NCBI GenBank assembly: GCA_964420405.1
Contig: CAYQTL010000002.1
Coordinates: 1-64,000 of the forward strand
Source of the DNA: CAYQTL01 sp964420405
GTDB taxonomy: Bacteria > Acidobacteriota > Thermoanaerobaculia > Thermoanaerobaculales > Sulfomarinibacteraceae
Reading direction: 5' to 3'
Length of the DNA stretch: 64,000 bases
In this document: positions 43,850-52,094 of the stretch, piece by piece
Numbering within the stretch: the first letter of the stretch is position 1
How the letters are laid out: each line of letters opens with the position of its first letter
Translations under genes and position numbers: made by a program
Notes under the pieces: model-generated
Database searches by the model: none
What the model saw: only the letters and a program-made list of their open reading frames with translations
What the model was told of the DNA's origin: nothing

Positions 43850-44581
43850 TCATCCCGACCCCGTCCCCGCCTCGCGCCGCTTCTCGCCCAGCGCCCGTGC
43901 GGCGTCGCGGACGCCCTCCGGGACGTCCCGACGGGACGCGACCGCGTCGAGGTCGCTCGGGCGGAGCTGGACGAGCGCGCTGAGCGCCACCGGCAGCGGC
44001 GTGCGGGCGTTCTCGACCAGCGCCCGGCGGATCTGGTAGGACGGTCCCCACCGCCGGTGGCGGGCGAGGGTCGCGAAGAACGGCGCCGGGGGACTGGCGG
44101 TGTTGAGCACGACCAGCAGGTCGTTCTCCACCAGCCGCGGGTTGTCGAGCAGCGCCTCGAGCACCTGCGTCTCGCACGACTGGACCAGCGGACGGATGAG
44201 CGGCCGGTGGCACCGTCGTGCGAGCGCGATCTTCTCTCCGAGCGACATCCGCTGCATCCGCTCCAGCAGCTTCCGCTCGGCCTGGCGGCGGACCTGCGGC
44301 GGTGTCGCCGGCTGCTGCGACAGCCGCAGCAGCGACACCCACGGCAGCGTCGCCATCAGGTTCATCGCCCGCGCCAACGACATGCCCCGGAACCCGCTCA
44401 GTCGCTCGCGGACGTCGTGGAGATCCAGCAGCGCCGCGTTGTCGCAGATCAGCTCGGCGATGTCCACCGTGCAGTAGGGGTTGCGCAGGACCGCGAGGGC
44501 GTCGAGCTCGTCGAGCTCACGGGACTGCACCAGCCGGCGCAGCTCGTCGCTACCCATGGCGGAGATCGACGACCGGTCCAC
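43850..44581 (-). CDS. Helical-repeat protein of unknown function (paralogue B)
   Basis: A 243-residue helical protein related to the product of 41860-42942. Shared positions include RQAERKLLERMQRMSLGEKI with RPLVQSCETQVLEALLDNPRL, and RRWGPSYQIRRALVENARTP near the end, followed by DVPEGVRDAARAL. GTG at 44581 stands 6 nt after a TAGGAT -10 box; ATG at 44557 is an alternative. The two paralogues flank the RodZ-like gene, which suggests a joint function, perhaps as scaffold proteins. Confidence 0.7.
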   Translation of the reverse strand: MDRSSISAMGSDELRRLVQSRELDELDALAVLRNPYCTVDIAELICDNAALLDLHDVRERLSGFRGMSLARAMNLMATLPWVSLLRLSQQPATPPQVRRQAERKLLERMQRMSLGEKIALARRCHRPLIRPLVQSCETQVLEALLDNPRLVENDLLVVLNTASPPAPFFATLARHRRWGPSYQIRRALVENARTPLPVALSALVQLRPSDLDAVASRRDVPEGVRDAARALGEKRREAGTGSG

Positions 44582-44587
44582 CCCTCC

Positions 44588-44593
44588 ATCCTA
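44588..44593 (-). promoter_or_regulatory. -10 box, leaderless type
   Basis: TAGGAT on the minus strand, 6 nt before the GTG at 44581. Confidence 0.4.
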
Positions 44594-44606
44594 CCGGCCT
44601 CGGCGC

Positions 44607-45575
44607 TCACCCCCGCAGGACCAGGGGCATGTCTGCGACCGGCCGCTCCTCGAGCAGGCGTCGTGCGGCATCCGAGTCGCGCGCGATCTGCTCCCGCAGC
44701 GCCTGCAGCGAGGGGAAGCTGCGTTCGTCCCGCAGCCGGGCGAGGAAGTGGATCCGCGCCCGCCGTCCGTAGACGTCCGCGTCGAACCCGAACAGGTGGC
44801 TCTCGACCGTCACGAAGCCGCCGTCGCTCACCGTCGGCCGCAGGCCGACGTTGGTGACAGAGCCGTGCACGCCGGCGACGCCGTCCACCTCCGCCGCCGA
44901 GACGTATACGCCGCGGGCCGGCAGCAGCTCGTTCTCGACGTCGACGTTCAGGGTCGGAAAGCCGATTCCCCGTCCCACCTGGCGCCCCGCCACGACCTGC
45001 CCGTCGACGAAGGCGATCCTGCCGAGCAGCCTCGCGGCGCGCTCCACCTGCCCCGCCGACACCGCCGCGCGGACCCGCGTCGACGACACCGCCTCGCCGT
45101 CGACCAGCACCGTCGGCCAGGCCGACGCCCGGAAGCCGAGCTCGTCCCCCATCCGCTCGAGGAGACCCACGTCGCCGCCGCGGTCGGCGCCGAAGCGGAA
45201 GTTGGCGCCGATGTAGACCTCGCGCGCCGCGAGGCGGCCGACGATCACCTCCCGCACGAACCTCGCGGCGTCCATCCGGGCGAGCCGGTGCGTGAACGGC
45301 AGCACCAGCGTCACGTCGACCCCCGTCGCCGCGATCAGGTCGAGCCGCTGCGACAGTGTCGTCAGCAGCCGTGGGGCGGCCGAGGGACGCAGCAGCTTGA
45401 CGGGATGGGGGTCCAGCGTCATCACCGCCGCTGGAGCACCCAGCCGGCGGGCGGTCGTGACGACGTGCCGCAACACCGCCTGGTGGCCGACGTGGACGCC
45501 GTCGAAGTTGCCGATGCTCAGCACCGCGCCCCGCGGCGGCCGGTCATGTCCGAGCGGGTCGCGCTGGATCTCCAC
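44607..45575 (-). CDS. ribF: Bifunctional riboflavin kinase/FAD synthetase
   Basis: A 322-residue enzyme that makes FMN and FAD from riboflavin. The N-terminal adenylyltransferase has SIGNFDGVHVGHQAVLR and MTLDPHP. EVYIGANFRFGADRGGD and VSSTRVRAAVSAGQVERA follow. The C-terminal kinase has GRGIGFPTLNV with GVYVS and NVGLRPTV. GTG at 45575 follows rimO by 2 nt. Length is normal. Confidence 0.96.
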   Translation of the reverse strand: MEIQRDPLGHDRPPRGAVLSIGNFDGVHVGHQAVLRHVVTTARRLGAPAAVMTLDPHPVKLLRPSAAPRLLTTLSQRLDLIAATGVDVTLVLPFTHRLARMDAARFVREVIVGRLAAREVYIGANFRFGADRGGDVGLLERMGDELGFRASAWPTVLVDGEAVSSTRVRAAVSAGQVERAARLLGRIAFVDGQVVAGRQVGRGIGFPTLNVDVENELLPARGVYVSAAEVDGVAGVHGSVTNVGLRPTVSDGGFVTVESHLFGFDADVYGRRARIHFLARLRDERSFPSLQALREQIARDSDAARRLLEERPVADMPLVLRG

Positions 45576-45577
45576 CG

Positions 45578-46966
45578 TCAGCCCAGCACCGGCAGCATCC
45601 GCCCGCCCGGCGAGAGCACCCGCGTGACCCGGCCCACCAGGTCGTAGGGATGGGCCTCGCTGATCTCGACCTCCACCAGCGAGCCCGCCGGCGCCGTGCC
45701 GTCGTTGATCAGCAGACGGCCGTCGATCTCCGGCGCCTGCCGCACGAGTCGCGCCTCGGTCAGCAGCTCCATCTCGGCGAGCGGACCTGCGACCAGGGCC
45801 GGCAGCGTCCGGCCGACCAGGCCGCGGTGGATCTCTGCCGCGATCGGCTGCTGGGCCGCCATCAGCCGTTCCCGCCGCTCCTGCTTGACCGGCTCGGGCA
45901 CCGTGTCACCGAGCTCCGCACCGGGGTTCTCCTCCTGCCACGAGTACGTGAACGCCCCGAGGTGGTCGAAGCGCACCTCCGCCACGAACTCGAGCAGCTC
46001 CTCGAGCTCGGCGTCACCCTCGCCGGGAAAGCCGACGATGAAGGTGGTGCGGATCGCCAGGTCGGGCACCGTGGCCCGCGCACGCTCGATCAGGCGGCGG
46101 TAGCTGCGCGCGTCGCCGCCGCGTCGCATCGCCTTCAGGACCTTCCGGCTGGCGTGCTGGAGCGGGATGTCCAGATAGGGCAGGAACCGGTCCTCGGCCG
46201 CCATGAGGTCGAACAGCCCCTCGTCCAGGGTCGCCGGGTAGGCGTACAGGAAACGGATCCACGGGACGCCGGTGCCGTCGAGAAGCGCCTCCACCAGCCG
46301 GCGCAGCCCGTGGTCGACGCCGAGATCCTCGCCGTATCGGGTCGTGTCCTGGGCCACCAGCACGAGCTCGCGGACGCCGCGCCGCTCCAGCTCCCGGGCC
46401 TCGGCCACCAGGTCGGCGACCGGACGCGATCTGAAGTCGCCGCGCATGCGAGGGATGTGACAGAAGCTGCAGGGGTTGTTGCAGCCCTCGGCGACCTTGA
46501 GGTAGGCGTAGCTCCCGGTCGACAGCAGGCGCGGCTGACGGTGGTCGTAGACCCTCAGGGCACCCCGCTGGTCCGGCAGGTGGCCGTCGATGGTGCCGCG
46601 CACCGCCGCCACCACCTGCTCGAGCTCGTCCAGCCCGACGAAGGTGTCGATCTCGGGGATCTCGGCGGCGAGCTCCGCGGCGTACGCCTGCGCCATGCAC
46701 CCGGCCACGACCAGCCTTCCCACCCGCCCCCGACGCTTGGCCTCCGCCACCTCGAGGATCGCCTCGATCGACTCACGCTTGGCGTCGGTGATGAACCCGC
46801 ACGTGTTGACGACCACCACCTCGGCCCGCTCGGCGTCGCCCGTGACCTCCATGCCCGACTCCCGGAGGTGGCCGAGCATCACCTCGCCGTCGACCAGGTT
46901 CTTGGCGCAACCGAGGCTGATCATCCCCACCCTGCGGCGACCTGCGGTGCTTCCAGACCCTGCCAT
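45578..46966 (-). CDS. rimO: Ribosomal protein S12 methylthiotransferase
   Basis: A 462-residue radical-SAM methylthiotransferase that modifies an Asp of ribosomal protein S12. N-terminal cluster ligands are in MISLGCAKNLVDGEVM, VVNTCGFITDAKRESI and VVAGCMAQ. The SAM triad is AEGCNNPCSFCHIPRMRGDFRSR. The RimO-type SLGCAKN start and HIPRMRG context separate it from MiaB. A TRAM domain ends the protein. Two methylthiotransferases are thus encoded in this window. Confidence 0.97.
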   Translation of the reverse strand: MAGSGSTAGRRRVGMISLGCAKNLVDGEVMLGHLRESGMEVTGDAERAEVVVVNTCGFITDAKRESIEAILEVAEAKRRGRVGRLVVAGCMAQAYAAELAAEIPEIDTFVGLDELEQVVAAVRGTIDGHLPDQRGALRVYDHRQPRLLSTGSYAYLKVAEGCNNPCSFCHIPRMRGDFRSRPVADLVAEARELERRGVRELVLVAQDTTRYGEDLGVDHGLRRLVEALLDGTGVPWIRFLYAYPATLDEGLFDLMAAEDRFLPYLDIPLQHASRKVLKAMRRGGDARSYRRLIERARATVPDLAIRTTFIVGFPGEGDAELEELLEFVAEVRFDHLGAFTYSWQEENPGAELGDTVPEPVKQERRERLMAAQQPIAAEIHRGLVGRTLPALVAGPLAEMELLTEARLVRQAPEIDGRLLINDGTAPAGSLVEVEISEAHPYDLVGRVTRVLSPGGRMLPVLG

Positions 46967-46975
46967 CGACCCTCG

Positions 46976-48109
46976 TCAATCCCCGTTCCGCCCGAGGTAT
47001 TCCGCCACGACCTCGGCCGCCCGGCGTGAGGCGCCCGGCGAGCCCAGCCGCTCGCGGACCCGCCGCAGCCCGCGGCGCTGCCGGGCCCCGGCCTCCCCGA
47101 GGAGGTCGGCCGTCACCTCGGCCAGCCGCTTCGGGTTCCAGCCCCCCTGGAGGAGCTCCGGCGCGATGCGCTCGCCGGCGATGAGGTTCACGAGGCCGAC
47201 GTGGGGCACCCGCACGAGCAGCCGGGCAAGGACGAAGGTCGCCCCCGCGAGCCGGTAGCCCACCGCCATCGGGACGTCGAGGAGGGCGCACTCCAGCGTC
47301 GCCGTCCCGGACGCCGTCCACGCCGCCGAGCACGTCGAAAGCGCCCGTCGGCGGCCGTCGCCCGCCACCACGCGCAGCCGGTCGTCCCAGCCGTGCCGCG
47401 CCCGGACCGACTCGACCTCGGGCGCGACCCCGGGCGCCTGGACCAGCAGCGCCTCCGGAACCGCGGCCCGGTCGAGCCGTCGCAGGCCCTGCAGCATGGC
47501 GGGCAGCAGCTGACGGACCTCCATGCGGCGGGAGCCCGGCAGCAGTCCGATCCGCCCGGCCACCGGCGTGGAGGGCTCGCCCAGCAGACCTTCCCGCGCG
47601 ACGTCGTCCACCAGCGGATGCCCGACGTAGCGGGCCGCCACACCGTGTCGCTCGTAGAACGGGACCTCGAACGGCAGCAGGCAGAGAACCTCGCGCGCCA
47701 CCCGGCGGACGGTCCGCACCCTCCCCTGACGCCATGCCCACAGCTGGGGCGACACGTACAGCACCGACGGGACGCCCACCGACGCCAGCCGCCGCGCCAG
47801 CCGGAGGTTGAAGTCGGGCGAGTCCACCAGCACCGCGAGGCGCGGCCGGCGCCGCACGGCGTCGGTCACCAGGCGGTCGAGGATCGACCGCAGCCGTGGC
47901 AGCTCCCGCACGACCTCCACCAGCCCCATATGGGACAGCTCCTCGGTCGCCACCACGCAGTCCATGCCGGCGTCGCGCAGCCGCTCGCCGCCCACGCCCC
48001 ATCCGGTGACGCCGGGACGGATCCGCCGCAGCTCGCGGAGCAGGTTGCCGGCGTGGATGTCGCCGGACACCTCTCCCGCGACGATCAGGACCGAGTCCCC
48101 GCGCTCCAT
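46976..48109 (-). CDS. lpxB: Lipid-A-disaccharide synthase
   Basis: A 377-residue glycosyltransferase that joins UDP-diacylglucosamine and lipid X in lipid A synthesis. Motifs include VAGEVSGDIHAGNLLREL, EELSHMGLVEVVRELP, VLVDSPDFNLRLAR, YVSPQLWAWRQGRVRTV, YVGHPLVDDV and LLPGSRRMEV, then GTATLECALLDVPMAVGYR. ATG at 48109; the gene is 9 nt before rimO. Evidence for an LPS outer membrane. Confidence 0.96.
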   Translation of the reverse strand: MERGDSVLIVAGEVSGDIHAGNLLRELRRIRPGVTGWGVGGERLRDAGMDCVVATEELSHMGLVEVVRELPRLRSILDRLVTDAVRRRPRLAVLVDSPDFNLRLARRLASVGVPSVLYVSPQLWAWRQGRVRTVRRVAREVLCLLPFEVPFYERHGVAARYVGHPLVDDVAREGLLGEPSTPVAGRIGLLPGSRRMEVRQLLPAMLQGLRRLDRAAVPEALLVQAPGVAPEVESVRARHGWDDRLRVVAGDGRRRALSTCSAAWTASGTATLECALLDVPMAVGYRLAGATFVLARLLVRVPHVGLVNLIAGERIAPELLQGGWNPKRLAEVTADLLGEAGARQRRGLRRVRERLGSPGASRRAAEVVAEYLGRNGD

Positions 48110-48131
48110 CGTTGCACAGCGCCCGCCCCCG

Positions 48132-48299
48132 TCAGGGAAACGGGAACATCAGCCAGCCCAGGGCGAGGCTGCCTGCGACCATGATCACGAACGTCTTCAG
48201 GAAGAGCCGCACCCGCTCGCGCTTCTTCCGCCGCCACAGGAACGCGAAGAACACCGACACCAGCCCCGCGTGCCACGCCAGCAGGAGGAAGTGGTCCAC
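48132..48299 (-). CDS. Small membrane protein, 55 residues
   Basis: A 55-residue ORF with start GTG and stop TGA that fills the gap between lpxB and the next gene. Two hydrophobic helices (DHFLLLAWHAGLVSVFFAFLW and FLKTFVIMVAGSLALGWLMF) flank a basic loop RRKKRERVR, which would face the cytoplasm. The start lies 4 nt after the stop of the upstream gene, so it is in the same operon. No family recognised. Confidence 0.6.
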   Translation of the reverse strand: MDHFLLLAWHAGLVSVFFAFLWRRKKRERVRLFLKTFVIMVAGSLALGWLMFPFP

Positions 48300-48303
48300 C
48301 GGA

Positions 48304-48753
48304 TCAGTCCTTCTCGCCGCGGGCGATGTCGGACACGTCGAGCACCGCGAGCAGGTTCATGAGGCCTGCGGTGTACAGGAAGGTATTGCCGTAGGCGAAG
48401 CCGGCGGCGATGGGGTCGCCGCCGCCCTCCAGCAGATACGGGAATCCGCCGAGACCGGCCAGTCCGTTGAGCCACACCAGACGGCCGAGGTAGAGGATGC
48501 CGTTGCCGAGGCAGGCGAAGGTGGCGAGCCACGAGAACGGGCTCGTGCGCGTCGGCGTCCCCAGCTCGCCTTCGAGAAGCACGCCGGTCACGAAGGCCAG
48601 AGCCACCACCAGCGCGAACACCACCGCCCGCCGTCTCTTGCCCAGCATCCAGTGACCCGAGCCGGGGACCAGCCAGGCGAGGGCGAGCAGCGCGCGGGTC
48701 GCGGGGGACGTCGCCGCTGCGGCCTCGCCGCGCTGCTCCGACCGCGGGCTCAT
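48304..48753 (-). CDS. Membrane protein, DUF6677-like
   Basis: A 149-residue protein with four or so membrane segments. The motif LALAWLVPGSGHWMLGKRRRAVVFALVVALAF in outline (VPGxGHWxLGKxxRAxxF) recalls the DUF6677/TM2-like small membrane proteins. GNTFLYTAGLMNLLAVLDVSDIARG closes it. ATG at 48753. It heads the unit DUF6677-like, 55-residue protein, lpxB, rimO, ribF. Function unknown; family name from memory. Confidence 0.65.
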   Translation of the reverse strand: MSPRSEQRGEAAAATSPATRALLALAWLVPGSGHWMLGKRRRAVVFALVVALAFVTGVLLEGELGTPTRTSPFSWLATFACLGNGILYLGRLVWLNGLAGLGGFPYLLEGGGDPIAAGFAYGNTFLYTAGLMNLLAVLDVSDIARGEKD

Positions 48754-48877
48754 GGGCTCCAGCCCCGCCACGGCGAGCCGTGCGTACGGCACCGCCCGGC
48801 GGCCGCGGCGGGCCGACACCGTCGCGGCCCGCCCCGGACCCCCACCGCGCTCTGCACCGGACCAGCCATCCGAGCGC

Positions 48878-49162
48878 TCACTGCTGCAGCAGCTCCTCCC
48901 GCAGGTGCTTGCCGGGCTTGAAGTACGGGATCTTCTTCGGCGGCACGTTGACCCGCTCTCCGGTCTTCGGGTTGCGCCCCACCCGCTCGCCCCGGTGACG
49001 GATCCGGAAGGAGCCGAATCCCCGCAGCTCGACCTTCTCGTCCTCCCGCAGCGCGGAGATGATGCTCTCGAGCACGACCTGGACGACCTCGTCCGCCTGC
49101 TTGCGGGGAACGTCCGCCGTCTCCGCGACGATATCGACCAGATCCGCCTTCGTCATCGTCAT
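48878..49162 (-). CDS. HU/IHF-family DNA-binding protein
   Basis: A 94-residue nucleoid protein. It starts MTKADLVDIVAETADVPRKQA, has the body VVLESIISALREDEKVELRGFGSF and the DNA-inserting arm GRNPKTGERVNVPPKKIPYFKPGK. The arm with the conserved NPKTGE and intercalating Pro is complete. IHF-beta genes are often placed next to rpsA, as here, but HU cannot be excluded. ATG at 49162 with GGAGGGGG upstream. Confidence 0.93.
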   Translation of the reverse strand: MTMTKADLVDIVAETADVPRKQADEVVQVVLESIISALREDEKVELRGFGSFRIRHRGERVGRNPKTGERVNVPPKKIPYFKPGKHLREELLQQ

Positions 49163-49194
49163 CTGCCCAACCCCCTCCTGCGCACCCGCCGTCG

Positions 49195-51225
49195 TCAGCT
49201 CGAGCGGACGACGTCGATGTCCTCGGCGTCATCGTCCTCGTCGGCCGCCGCGTCGGCCTCGACGTCCTGGTCCTCCGGCGCGTGGTCCGGCTGCTGCGCC
49301 TGCTCGGCCGCCTCCCCGTCCTCGTCGCCCTCCCCGTCCGCCCCGGCGGCGGCCTCGACCTCGCGGACCGTATCGGTGTCGGGCTCCGCGGGATCCCCGC
49401 TGGCACGCCCGGCGTCCTCCTCGACGGCCGGCGGCGCCTCCTCGACGGCCTCGGCCATCGCCGACGGCTCGGCGTGGGCCGCGTCGTCGCCGGCCGCCTC
49501 CGCCTCGTCGTCGGTGCCGAGTCCGATCTGGCGGAATGCGGCGGCCATCGCGGTGTCGATGGCCGGCGAGGTGCTGTCGGACACCGTCCCCGCCGAGTCG
49601 TCCTCGACCTCGTCCTGCGACACGCCGTGCATGGACAGACCGATCCGGTTGTCGTTCCAGTCGATCCGCAGGATGCGGCATCGCACCTTCTGGCCGGGCG
49701 CGAAGACCTCGGCCAGCGTCGCACCGGGATCGCGGTCGACCTCCGAGATGTGGCACAGGCCCTCGACGCCGGGTGCGAGCTCCACGAACACGCCGAAGTC
49801 GGTGACGTTCGTGACCGATCCCACCACCACGTCGCCGACACCGTGGCGGTTCGCGTACTCCTCCCACTCGTTCGGCAGGAGCTCCTTCATGGACAGCGAG
49901 ATCCGCTGGTTGACGACGTCGATGGAGGTGATCACAGCGTCCACCTCCTGGCCCTTCTGGACCACCTCCGACGGGTGGTTGATGCGCCGCGTCCAGGACA
50001 TGTCGGAGATGTGCACGAGGCCGTCGACGCCGGGCGTGATCTCCACGAACGCGCCGAAGTCCGTCAGGTTGCGGACCACGCCACGGATGCGGCTGCTGAC
50101 GTGGAACTGGTCGGCCACCTGCTCCCAGGGGTTCGGCTCGGTGGCGCGCAGCGACAGCGACAGGCGGCGCTTGTCGGGGTCGACCTCCGACACCACCACC
50201 TCGACGTCGTCCCCCACGTTGAGCATCGACCGGGGGTTCTTGATCTTCTTGGTCCACGACATCTCGCTGACGTGGACCAGCCCCTCGACGCCCTCCTCGA
50301 GGGCGACGAAGGCGCCGTAGTCGACCAGGCTCACGACCTTGCCCTCGACGCGCTTGCCCACCGGGTACTTCTCGGGCACCAGCACCCACGGGTCCTCGAA
50401 GCGCTGCTTGTAGCCGAGCGACACCCGCTCGCGGTCGCGGTCGAACCGGAGCACGACCACGTCGACCTCGTCGCCGACCTTGAAGTACTCGCTCGGGTGG
50501 CCGACGCGGCCCCAGGAGATGTCGGTGATGTGCAGCAGCCCGTCGATGCCGCCGAGGTCGATGAACACGCCGTAGTCGGTGATGTTCTTGACCGTGCCCG
50601 AGACCAGCTTGCCCTCCTCGAGGTCGGACATGGTCTCTTCCTTGACCTTGCCCTGCTCGTCCTCGAGGATCGCCTTGCGGGACAGCACCACGTTGGAGCG
50701 ACGGCGGTCGAACGAGATCACCCGCGCCTCGATCTCCTGGTCGATGTAGTCCTCGAGCCGCCGGTTCGGCCTCAGGTCCACCAGCGAGCCGGGCAGGAAC
50801 GCCCGGATCCCGATGTCCACCGACAGCCCGCCCTTGACGCGTTCGACCACCCGTCCCGTGACCGATTCGCCGCTCTTGAACGCCTGCTCGATGGACTTCC
50901 AGATCTTCAGCTTGCTGGCGCGCTCCCGCGACAGCCTGACCCGGCCCTCGGCCTCGTCCATCCGCTCGACGAAGACCTCGACCTCGTCGTTGACGTCGAC
51001 CGTCACCTCGCCCGTCTCGCGGTCGGTGAACTCGCCGATCGGCACCGCGCCTTCGCACTTGAATCCGATGTCGATCATGACGTCGTCGGCGGTCAGGGCC
51101 ACCACGGTCCCGCGCACCACCTCGCCCTCTCGCAGGGTCTGCAGAGACCCCTCCATCAGCTCTTCCATCGAGAGCTGCTCGGAGGCTCCCCCGTTGTCCT
51201 GATCGCCGTTGATGTCAGAGTCCAT
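49195..51225 (-). CDS. rpsA: 30S ribosomal protein S1 with a long acidic tail
   Basis: A 676-residue protein with six S1 RNA-binding domains. They begin near EGEVVRGTVVALTADD, SGESVTGRVVERVKGG, EGKLVSGTVKNITDYGVFIDLGG, VGKRVEGKVVSLVDYGAFVAL, VSSRIRGVVRNLTDFGAFVEI and VGDVVVGSVTNVTDFGVFVEL. After domain six, about 125 residues are dominated by Asp, Glu and Ala (for example AEEDAGRASGD-like runs and DEDDDAEDIDVVRSS). ATG at 51225 has GAGGAGGAGC in front. S1 helps ribosomes bind mRNA, which is relevant given the many leaders here that lack a ribosome site. Confidence 0.95.
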   Translation of the reverse strand: MDSDINGDQDNGGASEQLSMEELMEGSLQTLREGEVVRGTVVALTADDVMIDIGFKCEGAVPIGEFTDRETGEVTVDVNDEVEVFVERMDEAEGRVRLSRERASKLKIWKSIEQAFKSGESVTGRVVERVKGGLSVDIGIRAFLPGSLVDLRPNRRLEDYIDQEIEARVISFDRRRSNVVLSRKAILEDEQGKVKEETMSDLEEGKLVSGTVKNITDYGVFIDLGGIDGLLHITDISWGRVGHPSEYFKVGDEVDVVVLRFDRDRERVSLGYKQRFEDPWVLVPEKYPVGKRVEGKVVSLVDYGAFVALEEGVEGLVHVSEMSWTKKIKNPRSMLNVGDDVEVVVSEVDPDKRRLSLSLRATEPNPWEQVADQFHVSSRIRGVVRNLTDFGAFVEITPGVDGLVHISDMSWTRRINHPSEVVQKGQEVDAVITSIDVVNQRISLSMKELLPNEWEEYANRHGVGDVVVGSVTNVTDFGVFVELAPGVEGLCHISEVDRDPGATLAEVFAPGQKVRCRILRIDWNDNRIGLSMHGVSQDEVEDDSAGTVSDSTSPAIDTAMAAAFRQIGLGTDDEAEAAGDDAAHAEPSAMAEAVEEAPPAVEEDAGRASGDPAEPDTDTVREVEAAAGADGEGDEDGEAAEQAQQPDHAPEDQDVEADAAADEDDDAEDIDVVRSS

Positions 51226-51269
51226 GATCAAAGCCGCTCCTCCTCGCTGGACGCACCCCACGTGCGCTC

Positions 51270-52022
51270 CTAGCTTCCGTGGTTTCGAGACCTTACGGCG
51301 GACCGGCCGCTGCTGTCAAGCGACCCGCCGGGCGGTCTTTCGAGCTCTCGCACGATCCGTTCGACGACCTCCTCGACCGACCGCCCGGTGGAGTCGACGA
51401 CCACCGCTCCGGGCGCGACCCGCAGCGGCGACTCGCGTCTCGTGGTGTCGCGTCGGTCGCGCTCGAGCTGCTCCGCGCGAACCTCCTCGAGGGATGCCTC
51501 GACCCCGGCGTCGTGCAGCTGCTCCTGGCGGCGCCGGGCCCGTTCGCCCGGGGTGGCGGTCAGGAACACCTTCAGCCGCGCGTCGGGGAACACCACCGTG
51601 CCGATGTCCCGCCCCTCCAGCACGCCGCCCTCGCGGTGGCCGATCTCCCGCTGCAGCTCGACCATCCGCCGCCTCACCGTGGCCACCGCCGACACCGCCG
51701 ACGCCATCTGCGAGCACTCCGGCGACCGGATCGCGTCGCCCACGTCGACGCCGTCGACCCGCACCGCGGTACCCTCGGGCCCCGCATCGACGTCGATCCG
51801 GTGCCGATCCACCAGATCCGCCAGCCGGGCGCCGTCGTCATCGCCCAGAGGGAGTGACAGCCCCTCGCGCAGCGCCAGCAGCCCCACCGCCCGGTACATC
51901 GCGCCGGTGTCCAGGTACGGAATCCCCAGCCGCCGCGCGACGGCCCTGGCGACCGTCGACTTCCCGGCGCCGGCGGGACCGTCGATGGCGATGACGAGCG
52001 GTGGTTCGGTCGTGGGGTTCAC
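51270..52022 (-). CDS. cmk: Cytidylate kinase
   Basis: A 250-residue kinase that makes CDP and dCDP. Walker A is IAIDGPAGAGKSTVARAVARRLG. YLDTGAMYRAVGLLAL, IRSPECSQMASAVSAVATVRRRM, LEGRDIGTVVFPDARLKVFLTA and LERDRRDTTRRESPL are typical of CMP kinase. I place the start at GTG 52022 because a TAGAAT box at 52060-52065 overlaps the upstream ATG (52061), which would then not be in the mRNA. cmk-rpsA-ihf is a common gene order. Confidence 0.94.
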   Translation of the reverse strand: MNPTTEPPLVIAIDGPAGAGKSTVARAVARRLGIPYLDTGAMYRAVGLLALREGLSLPLGDDDGARLADLVDRHRIDVDAGPEGTAVRVDGVDVGDAIRSPECSQMASAVSAVATVRRRMVELQREIGHREGGVLEGRDIGTVVFPDARLKVFLTATPGERARRRQEQLHDAGVEASLEEVRAEQLERDRRDTTRRESPLRVAPGAVVVDSTGRSVEEVVERIVRELERPPGGSLDSSGRSAVRSRNHGS

Positions 52023-52059
52023 AGGGATCGTCGGGGCGTCCGTCCGGGCGCGAGGTCGC

Positions 52060-52065
52060 ATTCTA
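52060..52065 (-). promoter_or_regulatory. -10 box of the cmk-rpsA unit
   Basis: TAGAAT on the minus strand; transcription would begin near 52052. No matching -35 was found. Confidence 0.4.
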
Positions 52066-52094
52066 GCAGTCCCGCGCGGTCGCGTCGGCAGCTG

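Noticed and set aside
44208..44221. Second sigma-54-like site TGGCACCGTCGTGC
   Set aside because: GG and GC are 11 bp apart instead of 12, TTGC is missing, and it lies inside a coding region.
49282..51273. A 663-codon open frame opposite rpsA
   Set aside because: It mirrors the S1 gene, has a composition typical of antisense frames in GC-rich DNA and no domain of its own.
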